A stretch of 14,904 nt of DNA from Nitrospinota bacterium. GTDB lineage: Bacteria; UBA8248. The translations under genes were made by a program, and so were the position numbers. Below the pieces are notes generated by a model. The model saw only the letters and a list, made by a program, of their open reading frames with translations. It searched no databases and was not told where the DNA came from. This document shows positions 6,553 to 13,936 of this stretch, piece by piece. The stretch's first letter is position 1. Each line of letters opens with the position of its first letter. The stretch covers positions 1 through 14,904 of the forward strand of contig JAPYQX010000032.1 of NCBI GenBank assembly GCA_029937135.1, read 5' to 3'.

Positions 6553-7499
6553 TTCCCCAAAAACGGTTGTATGGCTCCCCGGACGCCCGCCCATTCGCCC
6601 AGAACCCCCGGTTTCACCGATGTGGACGCCCGGGTCTCCTTGAAAGCCTGACTCTCCCAGGCCCGCCTCGCCGGCTTGAGCAAAAGGGCGCCCGCCTCTC
6701 CGAGACCCCCGGTCAATACGATACAGTCGGGGTTCAACAGGTTCATCAGATTGGCGATGCCGGTTCCAAGCATGGCCCCGGCATTTTCCCAGAGCGTCCG
6801 GGCCTGACGGTCGCCGGCGGTGGCGAGTTCCGCAAGGGCGAGGGGGGTCCGGGGGGACATCCCCGCGATTGCGGATTCGGGATCCCGCTTGGCGATTTGA
6901 TCGGCATCGCGCATGAGCGCCCAGCCCGAAACGCAGGCCTCGAGACACCCCCGCGCCCCACAGCGGCAGAGGGGGCCGTCGGCCCGAACGCACATATGGC
7001 CGGCCTCGGCGCCCACCCCCGCAGCTCCGGTCCAGAGGTTTCCGTCGATGACGAATCCGCCGCCGATTCCGGTTCCGAGGGTGAGGAGGAACATGCTCGA
7101 GCAGCTCTTGCCCGCGCCCGCGAAATACTCGCCCAGCGCGGCCGCGTTGGCGTCGTTCATCATCAGGACGGGGATTTCACCGCCGAAGGCTTCCCGCACA
7201 CGGTCTCTGAGCGGGAAACCGCTCAAGGCGGGAATGTTGGGGGAGTTGAGAATCCGGCCCGACCCGGAATCGATAAGCCCGGCGACGCCGACGCCGATTC
7301 CGAGGAGGTGCGATCCGCCGATGAGGGCGGCGGCGTGGGCGTAAAGGGCGCTGAAAATGTCCTCGGCATCCCCGCTTGCTTGGGAAGCCGTGTTTTCCGC
7401 CGCTTCCCGGGCGCCCTCCGGCGAGAAGCGTGCGGCCTTGAGCTGGGAGCCGCCCAGATCGATTCCGAGAAAAACGCCGTCCGGCTCCTCTCCGCCCAC
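6549..7499 (-). CDS. ROK-family sugar kinase (glucokinase-like)
   Basis: A 316-residue cytosolic kinase that should phosphorylate a hexose or N-acyl hexosamine with ATP. Landmarks are the phosphate loop DLGGSQLK (14-21), the catalytic aspartate in NDANAAALGE (D116), LGTGIGGG (141-148), and the ROK zinc site EAGHMCV...CRCGARGCLE (H168, C178, C180, C185; sugar-contacting E165 and E187). LTGG near residue 263 closes the adenosine pocket. There is no N-terminal winged helix, so it is an enzyme rather than a ROK repressor. Its ATG is 2 nt from the pyruvate kinase stop and its TGA overlaps the DUF3108 start, so all three are likely co-translated. Glucose is the likeliest substrate given the glycolytic neighbour, but fructose, mannose or GlcNAc cannot be excluded. 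Confidence 0.88.
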   Translation of the reverse strand: MGGEEPDGVFLGIDLGGSQLKAARFSPEGAREAAENTASQASGDAEDIFSALYAHAAALIGGSHLLGIGVGVAGLIDSGSGRILNSPNIPALSGFPLRDRVREAFGGEIPVLMMNDANAAALGEYFAGAGKSCSSMFLLTLGTGIGGGFVIDGNLWTGAAGVGAEAGHMCVRADGPLCRCGARGCLEACVSGWALMRDADQIAKRDPESAIAGMSPRTPLALAELATAGDRQARTLWENAGAMLGTGIANLMNLLNPDCIVLTGGLGEAGALLLKPARRAWESQAFKETRASTSVKPGVLGEWAGVRGAIQPFLGK

Positions 7500-7501
7500 G
7501 A

Positions 7502-8923
7502 TCAGATCACCTCGGTCTGAATGACCCGGCCCTTATTTTTCCTGGCGCCGAAGGGATACCCGGCGCACAGAATCGCGGAATCGCCTTTCGCGCCCAGATT
7601 TTCCCCGATGATTCGCTCCCTCACGGCTGAAAGGATTTTATCGAGCGGCAGGCGCCGGGAAATTTTCCACGGGAATACGCCCCAGGAAAGGGAGAGCCGC
7701 CGGAGGGTCCGGTCCGAGGTGCTCAGGGCGATGACGGGCTGGTCGGGCCGGTGGCGCACGATTCGCCGGGGGGTGTCGCCCGAGTCCGTCGGGGTGATGA
7801 TGACCGCGGCCCGCAGGTCGCGCGCGAGCTCGACGGTCGAGTTCGCGATGGCGTGGGCGAGGCTCATCCTGCCCGGGCCGTCCCGCCGCCTTTTTCTCGC
7901 GGCGTCCCCCGAAATGGCCGTGCTTTTCTCGGTGGCCTCGGCGATGCGGGCCATCATCCGGATAACCTCGGAGGGATGTTTACCCACCGAGGTCTCCTCG
8001 CTGAGCATGACGGCGTCCGAACCGTCGAGGATAGCGTTCGCCACGTCGCCCGCCTCGGCCCGGGTGGGACGCGCCGCATCCACCATGGAGATAAGCATCT
8101 CGGTGGCCGTGATGACGGGTTTCCTAAGCTGGTTGGCGCAGGAGATGATTCTTTTCTGGGCCAGGGGAACCTCCTCGAGCGGGATTTCGATGCCCAGATC
8201 CCCGCGGGCCACCATCACCCCGTCGGTCGCCTCGATAATTTCATCGAGATTTTTTACGGCTTCGGTTTTCTCCATCTTCGCGATGATTGGAATCTCCTCG
8301 CCGTGGGAGCGAATCTCGCGGCGGCAGAGCTCGATGTCGGCCGCCGTCCGGACAAAGGAGAGGCCGATGAAATCCACTTTTTGTTTCACACAAAAGGCGA
8401 TGTCCTTCAAATCCTTTTCCGTCAGGGCGGGGATATCGAGGGTGGTGTCCGGCATGTTGAGGCCGGCGCCGTTCTTGAGCGGTCCGCCGACGATGACCCG
8501 GCAGGAGACTTCCTCCGCACCCGTTTCAATGACCTCGAGCTGGAGTTTCCCGTCCCAGATCATCACCCGGTCTCCCCGGCCGAGTTGAGGAATGAGTTCC
8601 GGGCGGTTGACGGAGAGGTGCTCCGCGGTTCCGGTGCGGGGGCGGCCCGTGAGGCGGACTCGTCTCCCGTCCCGGAGAATTTCTCCGGCGCGTACCTGCC
8701 CGAGGCGGAATTTGGGGCCGCCCATGTCCGCGAGAATGGCTACGGGGCGGTTTTCCTCCGTGGCAAGGCGCCTGATCTTTTTGATGGTGGCCCGGTGTTC
8801 GGCCTGGGTGCCGTGTGAGAAGTTGAGGCGTGCCACATTCATTCCGGAGCGAATCATGGATCTAAGCGTCAGGGCGCTGCGGCTCGCAGGTCCCAGGGTG
8901 CAGACGATTTTTGTCCGGCGCAT
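7502..8923 (-). CDS. pyk: Pyruvate kinase
   Basis: A 473-residue enzyme converting phosphoenolpyruvate and ADP to pyruvate and ATP, the last step of glycolysis. Seen motifs: TKIVCTLGPAS at the start, ARLNFSHGT (R32, N34, S36, H37, the potassium and phosphate site), GPKFRLG (69-75), a B-domain lid (about 72-160), AKMEKTEAV with catalytic K216 and metal ligand E218, MVARGDLGIEIP with D242, TATEML, and RAEAGDVANAILDGSDAVMLSEET. The usual Asp-Asp-Gly turn in the lid reads Trp-Asp-Gly (123-125). There is no extra C-terminal PEP-utiliser domain; length is typical of the short bacterial type. It leads the operon with the ROK kinase and DUF3108 gene. An AGGAGG lies 15 nt before ATG, somewhat far; no nearer in-frame start is visible. 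Confidence 0.95.
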   Translation of the reverse strand: MRRTKIVCTLGPASRSALTLRSMIRSGMNVARLNFSHGTQAEHRATIKKIRRLATEENRPVAILADMGGPKFRLGQVRAGEILRDGRRVRLTGRPRTGTAEHLSVNRPELIPQLGRGDRVMIWDGKLQLEVIETGAEEVSCRVIVGGPLKNGAGLNMPDTTLDIPALTEKDLKDIAFCVKQKVDFIGLSFVRTAADIELCRREIRSHGEEIPIIAKMEKTEAVKNLDEIIEATDGVMVARGDLGIEIPLEEVPLAQKRIISCANQLRKPVITATEMLISMVDAARPTRAEAGDVANAILDGSDAVMLSEETSVGKHPSEVIRMMARIAEATEKSTAISGDAARKRRRDGPGRMSLAHAIANSTVELARDLRAAVIITPTDSGDTPRRIVRHRPDQPVIALSTSDRTLRRLSLSWGVFPWKISRRLPLDKILSAVRERIIGENLGAKGDSAILCAGYPFGARKNKGRVIQTEVI

Positions 8924-8998
8924 ATCGGCTCTAACGCTCCTCCTGGAAAAAGGTCATGCGAAATGGGTTTCGCTGTCCCGTTGAAGCCTGGCGGGTCT

Positions 8999-9004
8999 AG
9001 TATA
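8999..9004 (-). promoter_or_regulatory. Possible -10 box for the pyk operon
   Basis: TATACT on the minus strand, about 76 nt before the pyruvate kinase ATG in the 173-nt gap behind the DUF3047 gene. It is the best -10 match in the gap, but no good -35 box sits 16-18 nt before it (TTCCTT at best). Read-through from the DUF3047 gene is an alternative, as I see no clear terminator in the gap. Confidence 0.3.
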
Positions 9005-9096
9005 GCGGGCTTTGGGGCGTGAAGGAATTTTTGATTCAGGGCGAGTCAGGCCGATGAAGAAGAAAAAATGGGGTTCGGCGATTTGCGGTGAAGCGG

Positions 9097-9906
9097 TTAT
9101 TCCGTGGATTCAAGTTTGGGAATCAGCATTGCGGGAATCAGCGATTTGACCAGCCGGTTGGCGGGCGGAGTGAGGCGTACGTGGGCGCGTTTTAGAAACT
9201 CGATTTTCGAGAAAAAACTTTCGGCCTGGGAGCGGGTGTCGTCCGTGTCGATAAGAAGGGAAATTCCACCCACCATCGGCGGCTCCTCGCCGAAGACGTT
9301 CCGGTAATCCTCCCAGACGTTGCGCTCCTCGATGATCCACTGGTTCAGCCGCCCCTTGCCGCTACGGACGACGATATAGTGGATCATCGGATTGCGCCGG
9401 TTTCGGAGGACGGTTCCCACGGGGGCGCTTGTCTCCCAGATGTAGGCCAAAATCTGGGTGTTAATCATGCTGGGAAAGCGGGGGAACACGACGTAGACGC
9501 CGGCGGCCTGATCGTCCTTGTTATTGAGCCGGGCGTCGGCGTTCTTGGGCAGTTGGGTGACTTTCCATCGCCATTTCAAATGAGGATATTTCTGGAGGTC
9601 GAGCTTGATATCCTTGTAGACGCTGATCGAGGCGACTTTGCTCCGGAGGCGAAGGATACTTTTTCCATCTTCCTTGAGGACCTTGATATCGGGCTCGCCC
9701 TGCCAGATGCGGAGCTTCCATCCCTGGGGGAGACCGTTCTCCTGAATTTCGATTTCGGGTTTGGCGTAATTGCTGATGACAACCGTATTGCCGGCGGGAG
9801 CCGAATTTTCGGCGCCTTGGGATGCTGGTGGGGTCAAAAATCCGATAATCGTGATGGCAAGAACGCCACACATCAAACGGACCCACATTCCAGGCAGGCC
9901 TACCAT
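9097..9906 (-). CDS. Secreted DUF3047 protein
   Basis: The frame is open to an ATG at 9993, but the ATG at 9906 is chosen. It has a strong ribosome site (GAGGTG, 9910-9915) and begins a good signal peptide (VRLMCGVLAITIIGFLTPPASQGA), giving 269 residues. The mature part matches the DUF3047 layout: a strand-rich start, PHLKWRWKVTQLPKNADA, NKDDQAAGVYVVFPRF, NTQILAYIWE, MIHYIVVRSG, IEERNVWEDYRNVFGEEPP and GISLLIDTDDTRSQAESFFSKIEF. The jelly-roll-like pattern with conserved Trp and acidic residues could suit carbohydrate or lipid binding, but no function is established. It lies 76 nt downstream of the glycerate kinase on the same strand and may be transcribed from a promoter in that gap. Confidence 0.85.
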   Translation of the reverse strand: MVGLPGMWVRLMCGVLAITIIGFLTPPASQGAENSAPAGNTVVISNYAKPEIEIQENGLPQGWKLRIWQGEPDIKVLKEDGKSILRLRSKVASISVYKDIKLDLQKYPHLKWRWKVTQLPKNADARLNNKDDQAAGVYVVFPRFPSMINTQILAYIWETSAPVGTVLRNRRNPMIHYIVVRSGKGRLNQWIIEERNVWEDYRNVFGEEPPMVGGISLLIDTDDTRSQAESFFSKIEFLKRAHVRLTPPANRLVKSLIPAMLIPKLESTE

Positions 9907-9909
9907 AGT

Positions 9910-9915
9910 CACCTC
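9910..9915 (-). promoter_or_regulatory. Ribosome-binding site fixing the DUF3047 start
   Basis: GAGGTG on the minus strand, followed by ACT and then the ATG at 9906. It decides against the longer open frame, whose N-terminal extension would overlap the glycerate kinase stop and push the signal peptide inward. Confidence 0.65.
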
Positions 9916-9939
9916 AACGCCGGGCGGAATAAGTAAAGC

Positions 9940-9956
9940 AAAATTACAATCAAACA
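9940..9956 (-). repeat. Second copy of the 17-bp leader element
   Basis: AAAATTACAATCAAACA on the plus strand matches 5348-5364 at 15 of 17 positions. It lies 34 nt upstream of the DUF3047 start, inside the 76-nt gap behind the glycerate kinase. No full palindrome like the dtxR operator surrounds this copy. Confidence 0.35.
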
Positions 9957-9982
9957 AAGTGCGCATGCAAGCGATTGAAAAT

Positions 9983-11356
9983 CTAGCTTGCAAGAATTAC
10001 CACAAGATCCATCACGTTGGTTCCGGTCGGACCCGTGGAAATCAGCTCTCCGTAGTCAACGAAAAACTTGAAAGAGTTATTCTCTCTTAAAAAAGATCCG
10101 AGGTCAATACCTTGTTTTTGAACTAATTGGAGAGATCGCGTGTCCACGATCGCGCCCGCCGCCGGGGTGGGTCCGTCCTTCCCGTCGGTCCCCGCGGCAA
10201 GGAGGCATATATTATTATTTTCATATTCGAGGTTGTTGATAAATGAAAGGGCAAGCTCCTGGCAGCGTCCTCCGAGACCCGTTCCTCTAACAGTAACAGT
10301 GGTTTCGCCCCCGATAAGGAGGCAGGCCGGGGGCGGGGCGGGGGTATTCTCGGACCGGATGCCGGCGGCGACCCCGGCCAGGAATTTACCCACTTCACGG
10401 GCCTCGCCCTGCATCCTCCGGGTGAGGACAAAGGGCCGGTAGCCCAGGGCGCGGGCCGCCTCCCTCGCCGCCGCCAACGCGGCCCCGTTGTTGGCCGTGA
10501 TCTGGTTATGAACGCGGGCGAATATCGGATTGTCCGGTGCCGGGGTGTCGGGAATTTCTCCGGCGATTCCTTTTTCGAGATGGCGCCGTACGCGAAGGGG
10601 GATTTTCCGCCAAACACTGTAGCGCTTCAGTTCTCCCGCCGCGTCGATGAAGGTCGTCGGGTCGCCGCAGGTGGGCCCGGAGGCGATGACATCGAAGGGA
10701 TCACCGACAACATCCGATATGGCGAGGGTGAGAAGGCGGGCCGGGGCCGCGCGCGCGGCGAGCTGCCCGCCCTTGAAGCGGGAGAGATGCTTGCGAACAC
10801 AGTTGAGCGATTCGATGGGCGCGCCCGCTTTCAGGAGGGCGCCGGTTGTGGCCTGTTTGTCGCGGAGGGTGATGCCTTCGGCCGGAGCTGGAAGGAGGGC
10901 CGAACCCCCACCCGATATCAGAAAGATAACCACGTCATCCGCGCAGGCGCTGTCCACCCACTCGCCGATTTTTCGGGCGGCCCGGATTCCCGCCGCGTCC
11001 GGAATCGGGTGGTTCGCCTCGATGACCTCGACGCGTCGGCAAGGGACGGCGTAGCCGGTCTGGGTGACCACCGCTCCGCCGTCGATCCTGCGCCCGAGAA
11101 TCCGCTCGGCCGCACGGGCCATGTGCGAGCTGGCCTTGCCCGCGCCGACAACGATGAGCCGGCCCCCTGGCCGAAGCGGGAAGCGCTTTTTCCCGCACCT
11201 GATGCGCTCGCCGCCGGCCGTTTTTTCGAGGGCAAGAAATTTCGGGACAACCACCCCGGCGCGGACGGAATCAAGGGCGGCTCCGTAGATGGCCTTCGCG
11301 TCTCTCCTGAGAGCGGCGGGAGTTGTTTTCTTGGCCTGACGCCGGCGGCTGGGCAT
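9983..11356 (-). CDS. Glycerate 2-kinase (MOFRL/GckA-TtuD family)
   Basis: A 457-residue cytosolic kinase converting D-glycerate and ATP to 2-phosphoglycerate. Seen in order: GAGKAS (71-76), EANHPIPDAAG, SGGGSALLPAP (148-158), NCVRKHLSRFKGGQLA (185-200), ISDVVGDPFDVIASGPTCGDPTTF (213-236), then the C-terminal MOFRL-type domain with GGETTVTVRGTGLGGRCQEL, GTDGKDGPTPAAGA and STGPTGTNVMDL. All the conserved blocks of the class are present and the length is normal. It would join glycerate from serine, glyoxylate or tartrate breakdown to lower glycolysis; pyruvate kinase is encoded nearby but no enolase is in view. It is divergent from the AcoX-like gene. The ATG at 11356 has a CGGAG site 10 nt before it. 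Confidence 0.92.
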   Translation of the reverse strand: MPSRRRQAKKTTPAALRRDAKAIYGAALDSVRAGVVVPKFLALEKTAGGERIRCGKKRFPLRPGGRLIVVGAGKASSHMARAAERILGRRIDGGAVVTQTGYAVPCRRVEVIEANHPIPDAAGIRAARKIGEWVDSACADDVVIFLISGGGSALLPAPAEGITLRDKQATTGALLKAGAPIESLNCVRKHLSRFKGGQLAARAAPARLLTLAISDVVGDPFDVIASGPTCGDPTTFIDAAGELKRYSVWRKIPLRVRRHLEKGIAGEIPDTPAPDNPIFARVHNQITANNGAALAAAREAARALGYRPFVLTRRMQGEAREVGKFLAGVAAGIRSENTPAPPPACLLIGGETTVTVRGTGLGGRCQELALSFINNLEYENNNICLLAAGTDGKDGPTPAAGAIVDTRSLQLVQKQGIDLGSFLRENNSFKFFVDYGELISTGPTGTNVMDLVVILAS

Positions 11357-11547
11357 GACTGTCTGGCTCCGGTTGAGCTGCGCGGCGCACCGCGCGGCGA
11401 ATCGTTGACGCTGGTGAATCCTTGACGTTAGAGGCCCGCTTCATTAGCCTCGCGTACGGGCAGTATCCCTTTGAGTCACACATTAACCGATCCCGGCGGC
11501 GGGGAGATAGCCGCAGGGCGATCCTCATTCGAGCCGGGAGGCTTTCG
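11357..11547. other. Divergent intergenic region between glycerate kinase and AcoX-like gene
   Basis: This 191-bp gap should hold promoters for both directions, but I see none with convincing boxes. It has a perfect 6-bp stem hairpin (GCGCGG, loop CGCA, CCGCGC; 11380-11395), 24 nt before the glycerate kinase start. Two TTGACG hexamers lie 17 nt apart (11405 and 11422), neither followed by a good -10. A plus-strand open frame runs through it from 11422 but its residues are unlike any AcoX-type N-terminus. Confidence 0.4.
11536..11541 (+). promoter_or_regulatory. Ribosome-binding site fixing a TTG start
   Basis: GGGAGG ends 6 nt before TTG 11548, which opens directly into the conserved N-terminal strand VGIIANPQSGKD. 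The upstream ATG at 11422 would add 42 Arg-rich residues that look non-coding. Confidence 0.65.
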
Positions 11548-12675
11548 TTGTCCTGCGTCGGCATCATCGCCAACCCCCAGTCCGGAAAAGATATTCGCCG
11601 CCTGGTGGCGCTCGCCAGCTCGTTCAGCAATCACGAAAAGCTGCTCATCGTTCGCCGCGTTCTTGCCGGGATCGAGGCGGCGGGCGCGGACGAGGTGTTG
11701 ATACTCGACGACGCGGGCTCGCTGGGCCGCGCCGCGGCCGAGGCCTATCGCACGGGTACGGACGGTGGCGGGCGCGGAAGAAAAAAACTGAAAGTTCGCC
11801 TCATCGATGTCGGGGCGAGGGGGGAGGCGGAGGATACCCGCCTCTGTGCGGCGCGGATGCGCAAGGAGGGCGCGGCCTGCATCGTTGTCCTCGGGGGAGA
11901 CGGCACGAGCCGGGCCGCCGCGAGGGGTTGCGGCCGCTGCCCGCTCATCCCGCTCTCGACGGGGACGAACAACGCCTTCTCACAGAACTGGGAGGGCACC
12001 GTGGCAGGCCTCGCGGCCGGTCTTTATTCACGGATGCCGCGCCGCTACTCGCGCCAGGTGGCGCCCTCCAAGCGGCTTCGGGTGCATCTCGCGGGAGGGG
12101 TGGATATTGCCCTCGTTGATCTGGCGGTCGTCAACGAGGCTTTTGCGGGCTCACGCGCGGTCTGGGACATCGAGCGCATCGAGTCGCTGGCGCTCACGCG
12201 GTGCCTGCCCGGCGGCCTTGGCCTCTCGGCGGTGGGGGCCAGCCTGTGCCCCATCGGAGCGGAGGAGCCCGGCGGCCTCTGGATCGATTTCGGCGTTCCA
12301 AGTGGACAAAAAAGGGCCGGACAAAAAAACCGGTCCGGCCGAAAAAGCTCCGGGCGAAAAGCGGCCCGTCGAAAAAGACGGGTCATGGCGCCTGTTGGGC
12401 CGGGGTTGGTCCAAACGGCGGATGTCGCCGGGTTCAGGCGAATTTCGCCGGGCGAGACGATAGAGATTTCGGCCGGGCCGCATCAGGTTCTCGCCTTCGA
12501 CGGAGAGCGGGAGTATGTCCTCTCGGAGGGAGAGCGGGTCGGGATCGAGCTGGATCGAAACGGGCCGAGAGTGCTGGATGTTCCGGCTCTCCTGGAGCGT
12601 GCCGCCACTGGCGGGCATTTGTCCGTGCTGGCGGAGGGCGGCTTGAAAGACCCGGGAAAAGGGAGTAAAAGTTAA
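11548..12675 (+). CDS. AcoX-like ATP-NAD kinase superfamily protein
   Basis: With the TTG start the product has 375 residues. It opens with VGIIANPQSGKDIRRLVA and has the NAD/diacylglycerol kinase nucleotide signature VVLGGDGTSRA (GGDGT 116-120). PLIPLSTGTNNAFSQNWEGT (133-152) is the second substrate loop in the form typical of AcoX relatives. The C-terminal beta part has MAPVGPGLV, a GE-rich strand, LAFDGEREY and a GPRVLDV strand. The family is linked to acetoin or 2-oxoacid dehydrogenase loci in some bacteria and its true substrate is not settled; NAD phosphorylation is possible but unproven. Residues about 251-277 are an unusual Lys/Arg/Gly linker built from 15-nt repeats, splitting the C-terminal domain. 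It is divergent from the glycerate kinase and has no same-strand partner within 290 nt. Confidence 0.8.
   Translation: MSCVGIIANPQSGKDIRRLVALASSFSNHEKLLIVRRVLAGIEAAGADEVLILDDAGSLGRAAAEAYRTGTDGGGRGRKKLKVRLIDVGARGEAEDTRLCAARMRKEGAACIVVLGGDGTSRAAARGCGRCPLIPLSTGTNNAFSQNWEGTVAGLAAGLYSRMPRRYSRQVAPSKRLRVHLAGGVDIALVDLAVVNEAFAGSRAVWDIERIESLALTRCLPGGLGLSAVGASLCPIGAEEPGGLWIDFGVPSGQKRAGQKNRSGRKSSGRKAARRKRRVMAPVGPGLVQTADVAGFRRISPGETIEISAGPHQVLAFDGEREYVLSEGERVGIELDRNGPRVLDVPALLERAATGGHLSVLAEGGLKDPGKGSKS
12302..12380 (+). repeat. Degenerate 15-nt repeats in the AcoX-like gene
   Basis: Five A-rich cores begin at 12308, 12323, 12342, 12357 and 12372, spaced 15, 19, 15 and 15 nt, each preceded by a GC-rich block such as CCGGAC or CCGGGCG. 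In the gene frame they give SGQKR, AGQKN, SGRK, SGRK, ARRK. In the +1 frame they give PDKK, PAEK, PGEK and PVEK, a more ordinary linker. The flanks make sense only in the gene frame. The A6 and A7 runs are prone to slippage. Confidence 0.55.
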
Positions 12676-12743
12676 TCGCCAAGTAGTTGAAATTTAAATA
12701 ATTACCTATGGCTTCCCGGCCCCCGGGGAGGACGGAAAAGGCC

Positions 12744-12772
12744 TTGACAGGGGGGAGCGCGGTCAATATTTT
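12744..12772 (+). promoter_or_regulatory. Sigma70-type promoter of the ABC-2 exporter operon
   Basis: TTGACA (12744-12749) and TATTTT (12767-12772) are separated by exactly 17 nt. The -35 box is perfect and the -10 matches at 4 of 6 positions. Transcription would begin near 12779, about 190 nt before the first start codon. Confidence 0.65.
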
Positions 12773-12956
12773 ATAGGGCGCTCACGAAGGGCTTTGTGGT
12801 TTTGGAACCTGAATTCGTCTAACGAAAACCATCGGCGTTTATTGCCGCTATTTTCCGAGTGGCCTTAGTCACGCGGCTCTTGGAATCCGGCATTTTTTTT
12901 TGGATTTTTTTAAGGCGGCCCGGTCTTCGGATGCCGCCGAGATGGGTGTTGTCGAG

Positions 12957-12963
12957 AGAGGAG
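12957..12963 (+). promoter_or_regulatory. Ribosome-binding site for a TTG start
   Basis: AGAGGAG ends 7 nt before TTG 12971, which opens straight into IEVEGLTKFYG, the standard first strand of an ABC ATPase. The site supports TTG as the true start. Confidence 0.7.
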
Positions 12964-12970
12964 CCTTACC

Positions 12971-13936
12971 TTGATTGAGGTCGAAGGCCTGACCAAGTTT
13001 TACGGAAATATGCCTGGGATCCAGGATGTATCCTTCAAGGTCGAGGAGGGGGAGATCCTGGGTTTTCTCGGTCCCAACGGAGCCGGGAAATCAACCACCA
13101 TGCGGATTTTGACCGGCTACATGCCCCCCACCTCGGGGACCGTCCGGTTGGACGGAATCGATGTCATCGAAAAACCACTCGAAGTTCAAGCGCGGCTTGG
13201 ATATTTGCCCGAAAACAACCCGCTCTACCCCGAGATGACGGTATTGGCCTATCTTGATTTCGTCGCCGCGGTGAAAGGGTTGCGCGGCGCCGACAAGGCC
13301 GCGGCCATTGATCGTGTAGTTGGCGGGTGCGGCCTTGGGGATGTGGCCTCGAGAATCATCGGCCATCTCTCCAAGGGGTATCGTCAGCGGGTGGGGCTGG
13401 CCCAGGCGCTCGTCAATGATCCCCCAATCCTCGTCCTGGACGAACCCACCTCGGGGCTCGACCCCGCGCAGATTATCGAGATTCGCGATTTAATCCGGAG
13501 CCTCAAGGGCAACCACACGATTATCCTGAGCACGCATATCCTCCCCGAGGTCAACGTCATTTGCGACCGCGTGGTCGTCATTCACCAGGGCCGGATAGCG
13601 GCGGATGGCGCTCTCGACGCCCTCGCGGCGGGTGTCGAGGACGAGGAAACCATCCGTGTCTCGGCGCTGGGGCCGGCGGAGGCGATTCGGAGCGGTCTCG
13701 CTTCGGTCACAGGGGTCCGGAGCGTGAGTTTGAAAGAGGATGAAGCGGGCGAGGAGGTGCACCTGGAGGTAAGCGCCGGGAAGGGACGGGATATTCGGCC
13801 GGACCTGGTGTCGGCGGTGTCGGCGGCGGGCGGCCGACTCACCGAGCTCTACCGGGAGCGAATTACGCTGGAGGATACGTTCGTCAAAATCATCGGCGGG
13901 GAGTCGAGGAATCAGGAGGATGCGGCTCATGTCTAA
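12971..13936 (+). CDS. ABC-2 type exporter ATP-binding protein (GldA-like)
   Basis: A 321-residue ATPase of the drug-export/gliding (DrrA/GldA-like) group, acting at the inner membrane with the permease encoded next. Motifs: Walker A GPNGAGKST (34-42), Q-loop YLPENNPLY, the signature LSKGYRQR (133-140) in the KGYRQR form typical of exporters, Walker B ILVLDEP (153-159), and switch H189 in LSTHIL. The last 100 residues are a C-terminal extension usual in this group, ending near LEDTFVKII. It begins with TTG. Its 3' end overlaps the permease start by 8 nt, so the two are likely coupled. With a GldG-like third gene, the closest known layout is the GldAFG-type transporter; substrate unknown. Confidence 0.9.
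   Translation: MIEVEGLTKFYGNMPGIQDVSFKVEEGEILGFLGPNGAGKSTTMRILTGYMPPTSGTVRLDGIDVIEKPLEVQARLGYLPENNPLYPEMTVLAYLDFVAAVKGLRGADKAAAIDRVVGGCGLGDVASRIIGHLSKGYRQRVGLAQALVNDPPILVLDEPTSGLDPAQIIEIRDLIRSLKGNHTIILSTHILPEVNVICDRVVVIHQGRIAADGALDALAAGVEDEETIRVSALGPAEAIRSGLASVTGVRSVSLKEDEAGEEVHLEVSAGKGRDIRPDLVSAVSAAGGRLTELYRERITLEDTFVKIIGGESRNQEDAAHV
13914..13919 (+). promoter_or_regulatory. Ribosome-binding site choosing the permease start
   Basis: AGGAGG directly touches ATG 13920, too close for use, but lies 9 nt before ATG 13929. The second ATG is therefore the better start. Confidence 0.65.

Larger units (their letters stand above)
12676..12970 (+). other. 295-bp non-coding stretch: promoter plus long structured leader
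   Basis: After the AcoX-like stop there is an AT-rich run, then a G+C stem-loop (TCCCGG/CCGGGGA with a one-base bulge, 12714-12729) without a following T run, so it is a poor terminator candidate. The promoter follows at 12744. The leader from about 12779 holds a small hairpin (GTGGC, loop CTTA, GTCAC; 12859-12872), two T tracts (T9 at 12893-12901, T7 at 12905-12911) and a stronger hairpin (GGCGGC-CCG pairing with CGG-GCCGCC, 12914-12938) 18 nt before the ribosome site. It matches no riboswitch class I recognise. Nothing coding is seen. Confidence 0.5.

Noticed and set aside
6553..6993. Upstream extension of the DUF3108 frame
   Set aside because: It overlaps the ROK kinase in another frame, has Arg/Gly/Pro-rich nonsense content, and would bury the signal peptide. 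The ATGA-linked start is far better.
7521..8818. Two 355-residue plus-strand open frames opposite pyruvate kinase
   Set aside because: Pyruvate kinase on the minus strand has every catalytic motif; the opposite frames show no domain and no start signal.
11422..11547. N-terminal extension of the AcoX-like protein from ATG 11422
   Set aside because: Arg/Ser-rich residues with no family match; a well-spaced GGGAGG before TTG 11548 gives the expected N-terminus.
12914..12938. Intrinsic terminator for the AcoX-like gene
   Set aside because: The T tracts come before the hairpin, not after it, on the plus strand, and on the minus strand the stem is followed by A. It is also downstream of a strong promoter for the next operon.
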